Numbered from the stretch's first letter, positions 45,575 through 54,266 are shown. The stretch: DNA of 64,000 nt from CAZUMW01 sp964621615 (GCA_964621615.1 CAZUMW010000024.1:1-64000), one strand, 5' to 3'. Made by a program: numbers and translations. The notes: generated by a model from the letters alone, not told the origin.

Positions 45575-46387
45575 CTATTCAGGCGCTGTTTCAGCATAGC
45601 AGTACACGCATCTGTTTTTACACCGCAGGCTGTACCAGCCGATGTCAATGCTTTCCGTGCAGCCGCACAGCGTTCGCTGCCCTTTGGCTTTTTTTACCGA
45701 GCAGGCGCGTCCATCCGGGTGAAGCACGGAAAGAAGGGCGCCGTCAATGCATCGAGAGCGCTCAAAGCCCTCCACGGAACAGAATTGTACCCGCATATTA
45801 TATTCAGCCGCTTTTTGTATGAGCCACTCCGCCTGCCGGTGCTGCTCCTGTTTGTTGGGCAATAACAATCGGACGCCTTTTTGCGCTGTTCGGCGAAGCA
45901 CTTTGCGATAGGGGGTAACCCAGCTGGTGCGGACATCCCTGATACCGCAGGCTGCCATATGTCCGGCAATTTCGGGAAACATCTCTATGTTTGAAATGGT
46001 TTTTGCCTGAACGTGTGCCGTCACCAGCGGATCAAAGCGCCAGCATATCCGTTCAGGGCCTCCGGTGAGGTCAACAAGCGGCCCGGTCATGCCGCAGACT
46101 GTTTCCCAGGCGGGAATGCCCGGCTCAAGAGCCGAGGAGCCCAGGCCCGTTACGGTCAGGTGAATGTATAGCTGTGCATATGAGCGCAGACAATGCCGGA
46201 GGGCCTTGTTTTTAATAAGCGCCTCGGGGTTTTTGGTCCATATCACTATCGTATGGACCGCTTGGGGCGGGTATTCTGAGAGCTTTTCAATACAATAGTC
46301 GGGATAGCAGCTGACAAGGTCGGTTCTCCTGCTTGCAGAAATAACTACCGGAAGAGCATGTTTTGTATCAACGGGTTGATTTTGCAT
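45575..46387 (-). CDS. DUF1848 family protein with C-terminal Cys cluster
   Basis: 270 residues. The N-terminus VISASRRTDLVSCYPDYC and the middle WRFDPLVTAH are DUF1848 signatures. The C-terminus holds CGCTESIDIG, then CKNRCVYC (CxxxCxxC) near 260, a spacing like the radical-SAM cluster motif but at the wrong end of the protein. Fe-S binding is likely and activity unknown. It starts 18 bp after trmB on the same strand. Confidence 0.85.
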   Translation of the reverse strand: MQNQPVDTKHALPVVISASRRTDLVSCYPDYCIEKLSEYPPQAVHTIVIWTKNPEALIKNKALRHCLRSYAQLYIHLTVTGLGSSALEPGIPAWETVCGMTGPLVDLTGGPERICWRFDPLVTAHVQAKTISNIEMFPEIAGHMAACGIRDVRTSWVTPYRKVLRRTAQKGVRLLLPNKQEQHRQAEWLIQKAAEYNMRVQFCSVEGFERSRCIDGALLSVLHPDGRACSVKKAKGQRTLCGCTESIDIGWYSLRCKNRCVYCYAETAPE

Positions 46388-46405
46388 TGCAGGAGAGCCG
46401 AAGCC

Positions 46406-47071
46406 TTACGGCTGTGCGCCGGACGGAGCAGTTTTCTTAAAAGAGGCCCTGTACACCGGCCGCCCCTGCAGAAGATATTTGCGCTCGTAACTGGTGAGCG
46501 CACGCTCTGCGTCTACTTCCTCTGGATCTATGGTTTGGCGGGAACGTTCTCTAAGCCCGGGAGCGGTGCCGGTGACAGAAAGCATGTGCTCAAAATATTC
46601 TTTATAATCTGTTCCATAGTAAAGGAACCCCTCGGGCACCAGCGTTTCCGTTACAGCGGCCACAAATGATGCTGAAACAAGCCGCCGCTTGCGATGTCTT
46701 TTTTTCGGCCAGGGATCGGGAAAATATACATGATAGGCGTGTACCGATTCAGGGGGAACGTATTTTTCCATGAATGCAAGCGCATCCCACCGCAGCAGCC
46801 GAACATTGTTCAGCGCCGCTTTTTCAACCCGGTGCCGCAGCAGGCGGAAAAATTTCCCCGCACGCTCAATGCCGAAATAATTGATGTGCGGGTTCTGCTG
46901 TGCGGCAGCGATGATAAACCGGCCCTTTCCGCAGCCGATTTCTATTTCTACCGGCCCCGGGTTCTCAAACAGCGTGTGCCAGGAAATATTACTTTGAAGT
47001 GCGCCCAGGGGGATTTCAACCGAACGTGTGCGGTCGTCAATTTTCTCACAGCTACGACACGGCGATACCAT
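46406..47071 (-). CDS. trmB: tRNA (guanine-N7-)-methyltransferase TrmB
   Basis: 221 residues. The SAM-binding motif is VEIEIGCGKGRFI, followed by the family signature YFPDPWPKKRHRKRRLVS and a C-terminal YERKYL. It makes m7G46 in tRNA. The reading frame overlaps the upstream GAF-GGDEF gene by 20 bp, which implies one operon with DUF1848. Confidence 0.95.
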   Translation of the reverse strand: MVSPCRSCEKIDDRTRSVEIPLGALQSNISWHTLFENPGPVEIEIGCGKGRFIIAAAQQNPHINYFGIERAGKFFRLLRHRVEKAALNNVRLLRWDALAFMEKYVPPESVHAYHVYFPDPWPKKRHRKRRLVSASFVAAVTETLVPEGFLYYGTDYKEYFEHMLSVTGTAPGLRERSRQTIDPEEVDAERALTSYERKYLLQGRPVYRASFKKTAPSGAQP

Positions 47072-48098
47072 TTTTGCCTGCTTCTTTTATTTTATACATT
47101 CGCTCATCAGCCGCATGAAGGATCTGGTTCTTTTCGCCCGCATCCTCCGGGAACGTGGCTATGCCGAAACTTGCGGTCAGGTGGACCGGCGGGCCCTCCT
47201 CTGCAAAAAACGCTTTGTCGGTAAGGCGGCGCTTGAGGCTTTCGCAAAACGCGAGCGCCGCTTTTTTATGGGTGTTTGATAAAATGACAACAAATTCATC
47301 ACCACCGTATCGAGCGGCATAGGCCTGCTCGGTCAGCGTGTCTGCCACAAGCCTTCCCACCGCTTCCAGAAGCCTGCTTCCGATGATGTGACCATGCGTG
47401 TCATTGACCAGCTTGAAATTATCAAGATCAAAAAATATCACAGAAAAGCATCTGTTTTTTTCGTGATTGCACCGGTCTATCTCCTTTTGAATAAGCTCGT
47501 GGAGATGCCGGGAGTTATATAGACCGGAGATGTCATCAGTAATAGTCAACCTCCGCACCTGTTCATAGTTTCTGGCGTTTTCCAGCGCTATTGCAGCATA
47601 CTCGGCTATTGTGTTGAGCATTTCAATGTCATAGGAATGAAGCGGGCTGATGTCGCTTTTGTTTATCAGCTCGATAACCCCAAGCACCCTGTTTCTTATT
47701 TTTAGCGGTATGCACACTATAGATTCAGTGGAAAACTGGGTCAGATTGTCAATTTTCCGTGAAAAGTGCGGCTCATGATCAACGCTGGGAACAATAAGGG
47801 GACGGCCGGTTTTTGCCACCCAGCCGGCAACTCCTTCCCCGATTTTCAACTTTACGTCTTTAAGCTTTTCTGCGTGCTTGAATTCGCCGACGACGATTTC
47901 AAAATACAGCTCCCGGCTTTCCTCATCAACCAGAAGCAGGGACCAGTTTTCAGGGCTGAACAGCTCGGCGACCTTGTGCAGTATTTTTTCAAGAACCTCA
48001 CTTATCGTCAGAGAGGAGGTAAGCGTTTTTCCTATTTCATTAAATATGGTTATTTGTTTTTGCAGTCGTTCAAACTCTGAAAGGCTTTTTTCACTCAT
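47052..48098 (-). CDS. GAF-GGDEF diguanylate cyclase
   Basis: 348 residues from ATG 48098, where the family-like helix begins and CCAGGGA precedes; an in-frame start at 48191 gives an unlikely leader. GAF covers about 20-170, with a linker helix, then GGDEF about 185-345 with intact RYGGDEF. The RxxD inhibitory site normally five residues upstream is not present (TEQA), so product inhibition may be weak. It makes cyclic-di-GMP, tuned by a small ligand or redox signal at the GAF domain. It overlaps trmB. Confidence 0.92.
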   Translation of the reverse strand: MSEKSLSEFERLQKQITIFNEIGKTLTSSLTISEVLEKILHKVAELFSPENWSLLLVDEESRELYFEIVVGEFKHAEKLKDVKLKIGEGVAGWVAKTGRPLIVPSVDHEPHFSRKIDNLTQFSTESIVCIPLKIRNRVLGVIELINKSDISPLHSYDIEMLNTIAEYAAIALENARNYEQVRRLTITDDISGLYNSRHLHELIQKEIDRCNHEKNRCFSVIFFDLDNFKLVNDTHGHIIGSRLLEAVGRLVADTLTEQAYAARYGGDEFVVILSNTHKKAALAFCESLKRRLTDKAFFAEEGPPVHLTASFGIATFPEDAGEKNQILHAADERMYKIKEAGKNGIAVS

Positions 48099-48247
48099 AA
48101 AATCCCTGGCCCGGTATGCTGGAGTATAGTGAACAAAGCTGTCGCAGCGCACCCGCTGGTATTCTCTCGATGATCCTGCGCATGCGCACATTACCTTATA
48201 TCGCCAATTTTAAAGGAAAAATCAACCTTCTTTTGGAAATGGCCGAA

Positions 48248-48285
48248 AACAAAAAACACCACCGTGTTGCCGGTGGTGTTTTTTT
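48248..48285. terminator. Terminator after tRNA-His
   Basis: AAAAAACACCACC, loop GTGTTGCC, GGTGGTGTTTTTTT. It ends tRNA-His transcription on the minus strand; the T-run on the plus strand makes it bidirectional. Confidence 0.88.
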
Positions 48286-48293
48286 GATGAAAG

Positions 48294-48368
48294 GGTGAGT
48301 GAAGGGATTTGAACCCTCGGCCTCCAGGGCCACAACCTGGCGCTCTAACCAGCTGAGCTACACCCACC
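48294..48368 (-). tRNA. tRNA-His (GTG)
   Basis: Cloverleaf with acceptor GTGGGTG/CACTCAC, the His-specific extra G-1 paired with C73, anticodon loop TTGTGGC (GTG) and T-arm AGGGTTCAAATCCCT. CCA is not encoded. It lies between a terminator and tRNA-Arg. Confidence 0.96.
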
Positions 48369-48476
48369 ATAGAATGCTGTTGTATTGTACCCCCGACGAG
48401 GGGTGAAATCAAATCTCTTTTGGTTAATTGTTTTTCAAAAAAGCCCGGGGAATGTATACATCGGCACGCGCCGTGG

Positions 48477-48550
<74 letters not shown>

Positions 48551-48650
48551 ATCCGGAACCGCAAGCTCATTTTTATAGCACAAAAACACAATTTGTCAAA
48601 TGCCGGATGCTTTTCGGCGGAACGCGCTGGACTGATACGGGAGGGCGCCG

Positions 48651-49469
48651 CTATGACTCTCCGAGCTGCTTTGCTCTTGTGACCGCAGCCTGAACCGCAT
48701 CGATAAAGCTGCCGCGCACAGCGTTTTTTTCGAGCTCGTGAAGGGCACAGATAGTGGTTCCGGCGGGAGAGGTTACCTGGTCTTTTAAAACGCCGGGATG
48801 CTCCCCGGTGGAAAGCACCAGCTGCGCGGCGCCAAGGCAGGTTTGAGCCGCCAGCTCCTGGGCGGTCTGCCTTGTCAGCCCCGCCTTGACGCCGGCGTCG
48901 GCAAGCGCTTCGATCACCAGAAAAATATAGGCGGGCCCGCTGCCGCTGACGCCGGTAACCGCGTCCATGAGCTCCTCGTTTATTACAACCGTTTTGCCGA
49001 TTGCTGCGAAGATTTTTTGCGCATGCGCAAGGTCTTCTGCTGTGGCTGCGGGACCTAAACATAAAGCGCTTGCGCTTTGCAGCACGCGGGCGGCAGTGTT
49101 TGGCATGATGCGGATAACGCGCCCCTTGCCGGAAAGCGCTTTAGCGATAGCGGCAGTGGTAACGCCGGCAGCGATCGAAAGAAAAAGTTTTGTATCATCT
49201 GCTACGCCGGCAATATCTTCGAGCAGGCCTTTCATGTTTTGCGGCTTAACCGCCAGTATAATCACATCGGCGCTGCCGATTGTTTTACGGTTGTCACGCG
49301 TTGCGGTAACGGAATATTTTTTTTGCAGAAGGGCGCACCGGTCTGTGTTAATATCCGATACGGTGATGCTTTCCGGAGGAATCAGACCGGCAGTAATAAT
49401 TCCGCGCACGATGTTTTCTGCCATAATGCCCCCGCCGATTACGCCAAGGCGTGTTTTCTGTAAATCCAT
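48651..49469 (-). CDS. proC: Pyrroline-5-carboxylate reductase
   Basis: 272 residues. The N-terminal Rossmann motif is LGVIGGGIMAENIVRGI, then ILAVKPQNM, IRIMPNTAA, and the C-terminal signature GVSGSGPAYIFLVIEALADA with LKDQVTSPAGTT. It catalyses the last step of proline synthesis with NADPH. It stands alone, downstream of a 220-bp gap. Confidence 0.97.
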   Translation of the reverse strand: MDLQKTRLGVIGGGIMAENIVRGIITAGLIPPESITVSDINTDRCALLQKKYSVTATRDNRKTIGSADVIILAVKPQNMKGLLEDIAGVADDTKLFLSIAAGVTTAAIAKALSGKGRVIRIMPNTAARVLQSASALCLGPAATAEDLAHAQKIFAAIGKTVVINEELMDAVTGVSGSGPAYIFLVIEALADAGVKAGLTRQTAQELAAQTCLGAAQLVLSTGEHPGVLKDQVTSPAGTTICALHELEKNAVRGSFIDAVQAAVTRAKQLGES

Positions 49470-49693
49470 TGCATCCTCTCAAAAAAAGATTAAAAGATCG
49501 ATATAGAATTTAACCGCAGTGTACTATAAATTATATATAATATAAACATTAAAAGAGCAAAACAACGAGGTTTTAGAAAGCTTTCAGATAATAAACGGCA
49601 TGGAGCCGGGAAACATAACCCGGGCGCTGGAAGGACAAAACAGGGGTACGGTTATTTATCGTGAACAAGTAAATGTTAGGCCCGGTGTTTTTT

Positions 49694-50602
49694 TCACGAT
49701 CTCAGAATTGTGCCGGTTTCTTCGGTATTATAGCCGCCGAGGCTTCTGATGGCCGCTTTGAATTTTTTTGATCTGATAATCGACAGAAGATCTTTTACCG
49801 GTTGGGCCGACAAGAGCTCCCGCGGAATGGCAAGGTCAAAGCGCTCTTTCGTGAGATGGACAAAGGAAAGCCCCAGCATTTTCGCTGCGGGCAGAATGCC
49901 GATGCCGACGTCGGCGGCACCGGAAAGAACAGCAATTGCCGTATCGGTATGAGTCGTGACCTCGTCTGAATATCCGGAGATGCCGGCAGGGTCGATGCCA
50001 AGATTATCGAGCATCATATCGCTATAGGCTCTGGTGCCCGACCCCTTCTGTCGATTGATAAAGCGCACGCCCGGTTTTGCGATATCATTAAAGCCGGTTA
50101 TCCGGTGAGGGTTTTCCGAGCTCAGTATCAGTCCCAGATCGCGGTATGTAAGATTAAGCAGGACAATATCCCTGTGGGGTGCATACTGCTTCAGAAAAGG
50201 CTCGTTATACTGTCCGGTTTCAGGGTCCAGCAGATGACAGCTGGCAAGGTGTGCAATGCCGCGATCAAGCGCGATCAGACCGTTAACGCTGCCGATGTTT
50301 GAAATTGAGAGACTGAAGGAGGGATGTTTTCTTGTTAGTTCCCGGGAAAGCATTTCAAGTGAAAAGTCATTGCTTCCCATAACAATAATGTGGTTGTGGA
50401 GATCGCATTGCGGCGCTGCGGAGCCGGCGTGGTGTCTGGCGCTTTGAATAATCCATTCGTCGATGAGCTTTTTGGGAAACGTCCATTTACCCGTAACGCG
50501 GGTCGCCGGTATGCTTTTTTCTTTTATCAGCTTATATACCTGTTTTTCATTGATGTTTAAGTATTCTGCAACGTCCCGTGTGCTGAGCATTTCTTTGTTC
50601 AT
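49694..50602 (-). CDS. HTH (excisionase-type) regulator with periplasmic-binding-like domain
   Basis: 302 residues. An N-terminal HTH covers 1-55 (MLSTRDVAEYLNINEKQVYK, then WTFPKKLIDEWI). It is followed by a PBP-like domain of the molybdate-sensing COG1910 type (MGSNDFSLEMLSRELTRKHP, FINRQKGSGTRAYSDMML, ADVGIGILPAA). Such proteins sense molybdate, tungstate or related oxyanions and regulate transport or cofactor genes. No target or transporter genes are in view. It starts 3 bp after the coiled-coil gene, downstream of pilT. Confidence 0.85.
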   Translation of the reverse strand: MNKEMLSTRDVAEYLNINEKQVYKLIKEKSIPATRVTGKWTFPKKLIDEWIIQSARHHAGSAAPQCDLHNHIIVMGSNDFSLEMLSRELTRKHPSFSLSISNIGSVNGLIALDRGIAHLASCHLLDPETGQYNEPFLKQYAPHRDIVLLNLTYRDLGLILSSENPHRITGFNDIAKPGVRFINRQKGSGTRAYSDMMLDNLGIDPAGISGYSDEVTTHTDTAIAVLSGAADVGIGILPAAKMLGLSFVHLTKERFDLAIPRELLSAQPVKDLLSIIRSKKFKAAIRSLGGYNTEETGTILRS

Positions 50603-50605
50603 GAA

Positions 50606-50953
50606 TTAAAAAAGGCCCCGCTTTTTTTTCTTATCGTCAGCGTCCGGCTGAGCCCCTCCCAGCTGAGCGCCCTCCGGCTGTGACATTTTAAGCTTATGCA
50701 GCTGCAGGCCCATTGTTTTGAGCTGGCTGTCCTTTTCGGCCATTTTTTGCGTAAGCTCTTTTATTTTTTGTTCCTGGGATTTTATGTATTCGTTTCTTTT
50801 TGCAACTTCCTGCTCAAGAAGCGCGGTTTGTTTTTTTATCTGTTCTTCGCGGGTGCGCGCGCTTTCGGAAAACTGCTTCATTTCGTTGTCGTACTTTTCC
50901 TTGAGCTCAAGATATTTTTTTATAATTGAAAAATCAGAATATGATTCCCTCAT
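50606..50953 (-). CDS. Coiled-coil protein, unknown function
   Basis: 115 residues with a long heptad-rich helix (about 8-88, EEQIKKQTALLEQEVAKRNE) and an Ala/Gln/Asp tail ending KKKKRGLF. There is no membrane segment and no Cys. It overlaps the end of pilT by 20 bp and precedes the PBP-type regulator by 3 bp, so it may work with the pilus motor. Confidence 0.75.
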   Translation of the reverse strand: MRESYSDFSIIKKYLELKEKYDNEMKQFSESARTREEQIKKQTALLEQEVAKRNEYIKSQEQKIKELTQKMAEKDSQLKTMGLQLHKLKMSQPEGAQLGGAQPDADDKKKKRGLF

Positions 50954-52058
50954 GACTTATCTCTCCTCTGTCCATAACATCACCTTCTTCATTTATGCCG
51001 AGCTTATCAAGCTGAAGCTTAAGCTCTCCGGGAAGCAGGGTGACGTTAAGCGCCTCTTTAAATGTTATCATTTTATTTGCGATAAGCGCAATCAGCGACT
51101 GCTCGAGGCTTTGCATTCTCTGTACCGACACCGAGCGCTCCATTTCCTCCCTGATTTCTCTGAGCTCGTTTTTCTCGATCAGGTCTTTAATGCGGGGGCT
51201 TTTTACCAGTATCTCAACTGCAGGTATTCTGCCGTTGAAGTCCTTGCGGGGAATAAGGCGCTGATAAATTGACGCAACGAGCACTTCGGAAAGCTGCTTG
51301 CGCACCAGGTGGCGCACATCTCCGGGGAAGGTGTCGACAATCCGTGACACTGCCTCATACGAGCTGTTCGCATGCACTGTTGTGAAAACCAGATGACCGG
51401 TTTCAGCCGCGCTGAGTGCGGTTTGCATTGTTTCCATGTTGCGCAGCTCGCCGATCAGTATAACATCGGGATCCTGGCGCAGCGCGTTTTTCAGAGCAAT
51501 TTCATAGTTTGGGGTGTCGACGCCGACCTCCCGCTGCGTCATGAAGGATTTATCGTCACGGAAAAGATATTCAATTGGATCCTCAACGGTGACGATATGT
51601 ACCGAGCGGCTTGTATTAATGTGCTGAAGCATAGCGGCAAGCGTTGAGGATTTACCCGATCCTGTGGGCCCGGTAACAACGATGAGGCCCTGCGGGCGCT
51701 CGCAGACTGATTTCAGCACCGTGGGCAGCCCAAGCGATTCGATTGTGGGTATCGAGGTGAAAATGTTTCTGAATGCCATGGATATGGTGCCGCGCTGATA
51801 AAACACATTGATGCGGAAGCGGGTGAAGCTTTCAACCGAATAGGAGGAATCAACCGCGAGCTCTTCATACAGCACTTTTTTTTGTTTGTCGGTAAGCACT
51901 TTTTCCTTGGTGTCGTTGAGCCAGTCCGGGGAGATGCGTGTGTCTCCGTAGGCCTCGAGAACACCATCCACCCGGAAAAGCGGCGGCGCACCAACCCGGA
52001 GATGAAGGTCGGACGCCTGTTTTTCAACCATTGTTTTCAGCAGTGCGTCAAGGTCCAT
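50934..52058 (-). CDS. pilT: Type IV pilus retraction ATPase PilT
   Basis: 374 residues from ATG 52058, where the PilT N-terminus begins (MDLDALLKTMVEKQASDLHL); upstream in-frame starts lack a ribosome site. Walker A is GPTGSGKSSTLAA, the Asp box is VTVEDPIEY, Walker B is DPDVILIGELRNMET, and the His box is GHLVFTTVHANSS. The C-terminal AIRNLIRE motif is changed to RIKDLIEKNELRE. It hexamerises and pulls pili back for twitching. No pilin genes are in the window. Confidence 0.9.
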   Translation of the reverse strand: MDLDALLKTMVEKQASDLHLRVGAPPLFRVDGVLEAYGDTRISPDWLNDTKEKVLTDKQKKVLYEELAVDSSYSVESFTRFRINVFYQRGTISMAFRNIFTSIPTIESLGLPTVLKSVCERPQGLIVVTGPTGSGKSSTLAAMLQHINTSRSVHIVTVEDPIEYLFRDDKSFMTQREVGVDTPNYEIALKNALRQDPDVILIGELRNMETMQTALSAAETGHLVFTTVHANSSYEAVSRIVDTFPGDVRHLVRKQLSEVLVASIYQRLIPRKDFNGRIPAVEILVKSPRIKDLIEKNELREIREEMERSVSVQRMQSLEQSLIALIANKMITFKEALNVTLLPGELKLQLDKLGINEEGDVMDRGEISHEGIIF

Positions 52059-52250
52059 TGCCGGTGTGTCCTGAAGGGAATCTCGTTTATGTACCATATG
52101 GAATTGTTTTATCAAATATCATTACAATCGGATAGTTAGAGAAAAAGTTTATTGATTGTTTTGTCTGGCGATATTGAAATAAATAAACACAAAAAAGCAA
52201 TAAAAAATAAACATAAAGCAAAAAATAAACCATTCGTAAGAAAATAAGAC

Positions 52251-52278
52251 TTGTTTTTGTTGCTCAAAGTCGTATACT
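52251..52278 (+). promoter_or_regulatory. Putative promoter upstream of the leader ORF and rnpB
   Basis: TTGTTT (52251-52256), a 16-base spacer and TATACT (52273-52278), in the AT-rich gap after pilT. It could start a transcript through the small ORF at 52289, the hairpin element and rnpB. Confidence 0.4.
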
Positions 52279-52288
52279 AAAGGGCGAT

Positions 52289-52432
52289 TATGTCATATAT
52301 ATACAAAACAAACGTATCCAAAATAAATGAAAGCATAGAGCAAAAGCCGGTTCGGGCATTATTGTCTCCCTCGGGGTTTAAAACCCTCGCCTTCCCCGAT
52401 ATACCGTCGGGATCTTCGATAGGCGAAGAATG
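52289..52432 (+). CDS. Short ORF of doubtful coding status ahead of rnpB
   Basis: 47 codons, ATG to TGA, starting MSYIYKTNVSKINESIEQKP and running into the REP-like element. AAAGGGCG is a weak ribosome site. The second half overlaps repeat DNA, so its protein sequence may be incidental. No family recognised. Confidence 0.25.
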
Positions 52433-52566
52433 ATTATTGGCTCAGAACGTGCTGTTCGTATAGGGTGCTTACCCTCAGGAGAATTTTTGTAGTTATGTGT
52501 TTTTCCTTTAGTCCCGACACGTCGGGGAAACTGAATCCACCGGCTTGTAGCCGGTGGTAGTTCAAT
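52365..52566. repeat. REP-like two-hairpin element (copy A)
   Basis: It opens TCTCCCTCGGGGTTTAAAAC, includes CCCGACACGTCGGGG, and ends with a stem ACCACCGGCTACAAGCCGGTGG (minus strand) followed by GGTAGTTCAATT on the plus strand. The arrangement, a 5' TCCCTnGGGGTT and a 3' hairpin then GGTAGTT, matches copy B at 63508-63664. It resembles REP or IS200/IS605-type non-autonomous elements. Confidence 0.6.
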
Positions 52567-52599
52567 TTGGACACTGCTGATATAAATATATATCAGCTA

Positions 52600-53000
52600 T
52601 ATGCCGGAGCAGCCGAAATGGCCGCCGGGAAAGCTTATGCTGCTCCCGGAGGAAAGTCCGAGCTCCACAGGGCAGGGTGGTCGCTAACGGCGACCGGGGG
52701 CGACCCCGGGAAAGTGCCACAGAAAACATACCGCCCGTTAAGGGTAAGGGTGAAAAGGCGAGGTAAGAGCTCACCAGTATTCCGGGTGACCGGAATAGCT
52801 TGGTAAACCCCACCCGGAGCAATACCAAATAGGAGGGCGTGAAGGGCAGAATGCTCTTCGGCAGGCGGCCCGTCTGCGGCTCTCGGGTAGGTAGCTCGAG
52901 GCAGCCGGTAACGGCTGTCCCAGATGAATGGCCATTGTCTGATATCCCCCACGGGAGCATATCAGAAACAGAACTCGGCTTACCAGCTGCTCCGGCATAT
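52600..53000 (+). ncRNA. rnpB: RNase P RNA, class A
   Basis: The ends pair in P1: TATGCCGGAGCAGC (52600-52613) with GCTGCTCCGGCATA (52986-52999). The universal 5' core GAGGAAAGTCCGAGCTCC lies near 52650 and the 3' core ACAGAACTCGGCTTACC near 52969. About 400 nt, normal for bacterial type A. A T-run (TTTTTTTG) after P1 looks like the terminator. It is the ribozyme that trims tRNA 5' ends. Confidence 0.97.
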
Positions 53001-53048
53001 TTTTTGCAAAAAGATTGTGCATTATAGGAACGGGGGTACCTTTCAGCA

Positions 53049-53591
53049 ATGCAACACACTATACATGGCGTTACCTTTAGCGTTCGATACGAAGATATTG
53101 TGCAGGTGCCGGATGATGTGATTGTCGTGCCGACCACGCCGGCGTTATCCATGACTGCAGGCATCGCCAGAAAAGTCAGAGACAATGGCGCTGCCGATGC
53201 AGAAAAACATGCGCTCAAGCACGCTCCCGCACAGCTCGGTGATATTGTCGTAACATCTGCGGGGCAGCTTTGTTCCCGCTTTATTTTTCACTGTGTTATG
53301 ATCAATGAACACAACAATGGTGAACCGGACGCCCTTCGTACGGGTGTTAAAAAAATGATAGCAAAAGCGCAGGAGCTTGGTGTTACAACCTGTGCAATTC
53401 CCGCGCTCGGAGCATCCTTCCCGCCGCTGACCCCAAAAACGTCAACCCAGATCATTGTGGAAGAAACCATTGCCGCTGCCGCTGCCGGGACCGCGGTTTG
53501 CGGCTTTGATTATGTGGTCTGCGATCCGACGCCCTATGCGTTTTACAAACGGTCTCTGCAGCGCGCCATAAAAAAGATTGCACGGTCGTAA
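53049..53591 (+). CDS. Macro-domain protein (ADP-ribose binding)
   Basis: 180 residues, nearly all one macro domain: VIVVPTTPALSMTAGIARKV (the Asn of the usual VNAAN is not present; the region reads PTTPAL), GDIVVTSAGQL, FHCVMINEHNN, ALGASFPPLTPKTS. Macro domains bind or remove ADP-ribose; the altered motif may change or remove the hydrolase function. It lies 50 bp after rnpB and its stop overlaps the rsmG start (TAATG). Confidence 0.8.
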   Translation: MQHTIHGVTFSVRYEDIVQVPDDVIVVPTTPALSMTAGIARKVRDNGAADAEKHALKHAPAQLGDIVVTSAGQLCSRFIFHCVMINEHNNGEPDALRTGVKKMIAKAQELGVTTCAIPALGASFPPLTPKTSTQIIVEETIAAAAAGTAVCGFDYVVCDPTPYAFYKRSLQRAIKKIARS

Positions 53592-54262
53592 TGGCGTCAA
53601 AAACACCCCCACTTGCCGAATACACTGTTGCACCATTTCTTGAATCCGCTGCACAGAAAATGGGCATTTCTCTATCGAGCGACCAAAAGGACCGCTTCTT
53701 GCTATATTATCGACTGCTCGTGGAGTGGAATGCGTCCATTAACCTCACACGAATAACCGAACCCGAAGACGTTGCAGTAAAACATTTTGTCGACTCATTA
53801 ACCGTGAGTACCCTTTTTGATATTTATGGACGCATCGCGGATATAGGTACCGGCGGCGGTTTCCCCGGATTGCCGCTGGCGATAACAAACCCCGGAATAC
53901 ATGTGACACTGATGGAAAAAAATAGGAAGAAAATAAACTTTCTCAAATACGCTATAAAAAAAATCGGCATAGATAACGCAACACCATTGTATGGGCGTGC
54001 AGAGCAGTTCAATCCGAAAGGCTCTTTTGATTTTGCTGTAGCACGGGCTTTTTCAGACGCTGCACATTGTATAAAAACAGCGCTCCCGCTTGTTAAACAT
54101 GGCGGGTATGTTGTTTTAATGAAGACAACCCGGGATTCCGCACTGTTACCGGCCGATTGTGAGAAAAAAAACAGGGTCTGTTTTGCGTGCATGTACTCCT
54201 TTCAACTTCCCGCAAAAAAGGGAATGCGAACGCTTGTCGGGCTGCAGAAATGTTTCACGTGA
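53591..54262 (+). CDS. rsmG: 16S rRNA G527 N7-methyltransferase RsmG
   Basis: 223 residues. Signatures are INLTRITEPEDVAVKHFVDS and the SAM loop IADIGTGGGFPGLPLAI, then KINFLKYA. It is also known as GidB; its loss can give low-level streptomycin resistance. The gene overlaps the macro-domain stop by one base, and its last codons lie inside a perfect parS site. Confidence 0.97.
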   Translation: MASKTPPLAEYTVAPFLESAAQKMGISLSSDQKDRFLLYYRLLVEWNASINLTRITEPEDVAVKHFVDSLTVSTLFDIYGRIADIGTGGGFPGLPLAITNPGIHVTLMEKNRKKINFLKYAIKKIGIDNATPLYGRAEQFNPKGSFDFAVARAFSDAAHCIKTALPLVKHGGYVVLMKTTRDSALLPADCEKKNRVCFACMYSFQLPAKKGMRTLVGLQKCFT

Positions 54263-54266
54263 AACA
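54251..54266. other. parS centromere-like site
   Basis: TGTTTCACGTGAAACA, a perfect match to the TGTTNCACGTGAAACA consensus, overlapping the rsmG stop codon and lying about 270 bp before parA. ParB loads here and ParA pulls the origin region. It supports an origin-proximal location. Confidence 0.93.

Noticed and set aside
49600..49740. Short plus-strand ORF starting MEPGNITRAL
   Set aside because: It runs into the opposite-strand regulator gene and shows no family or clear ribosome site.
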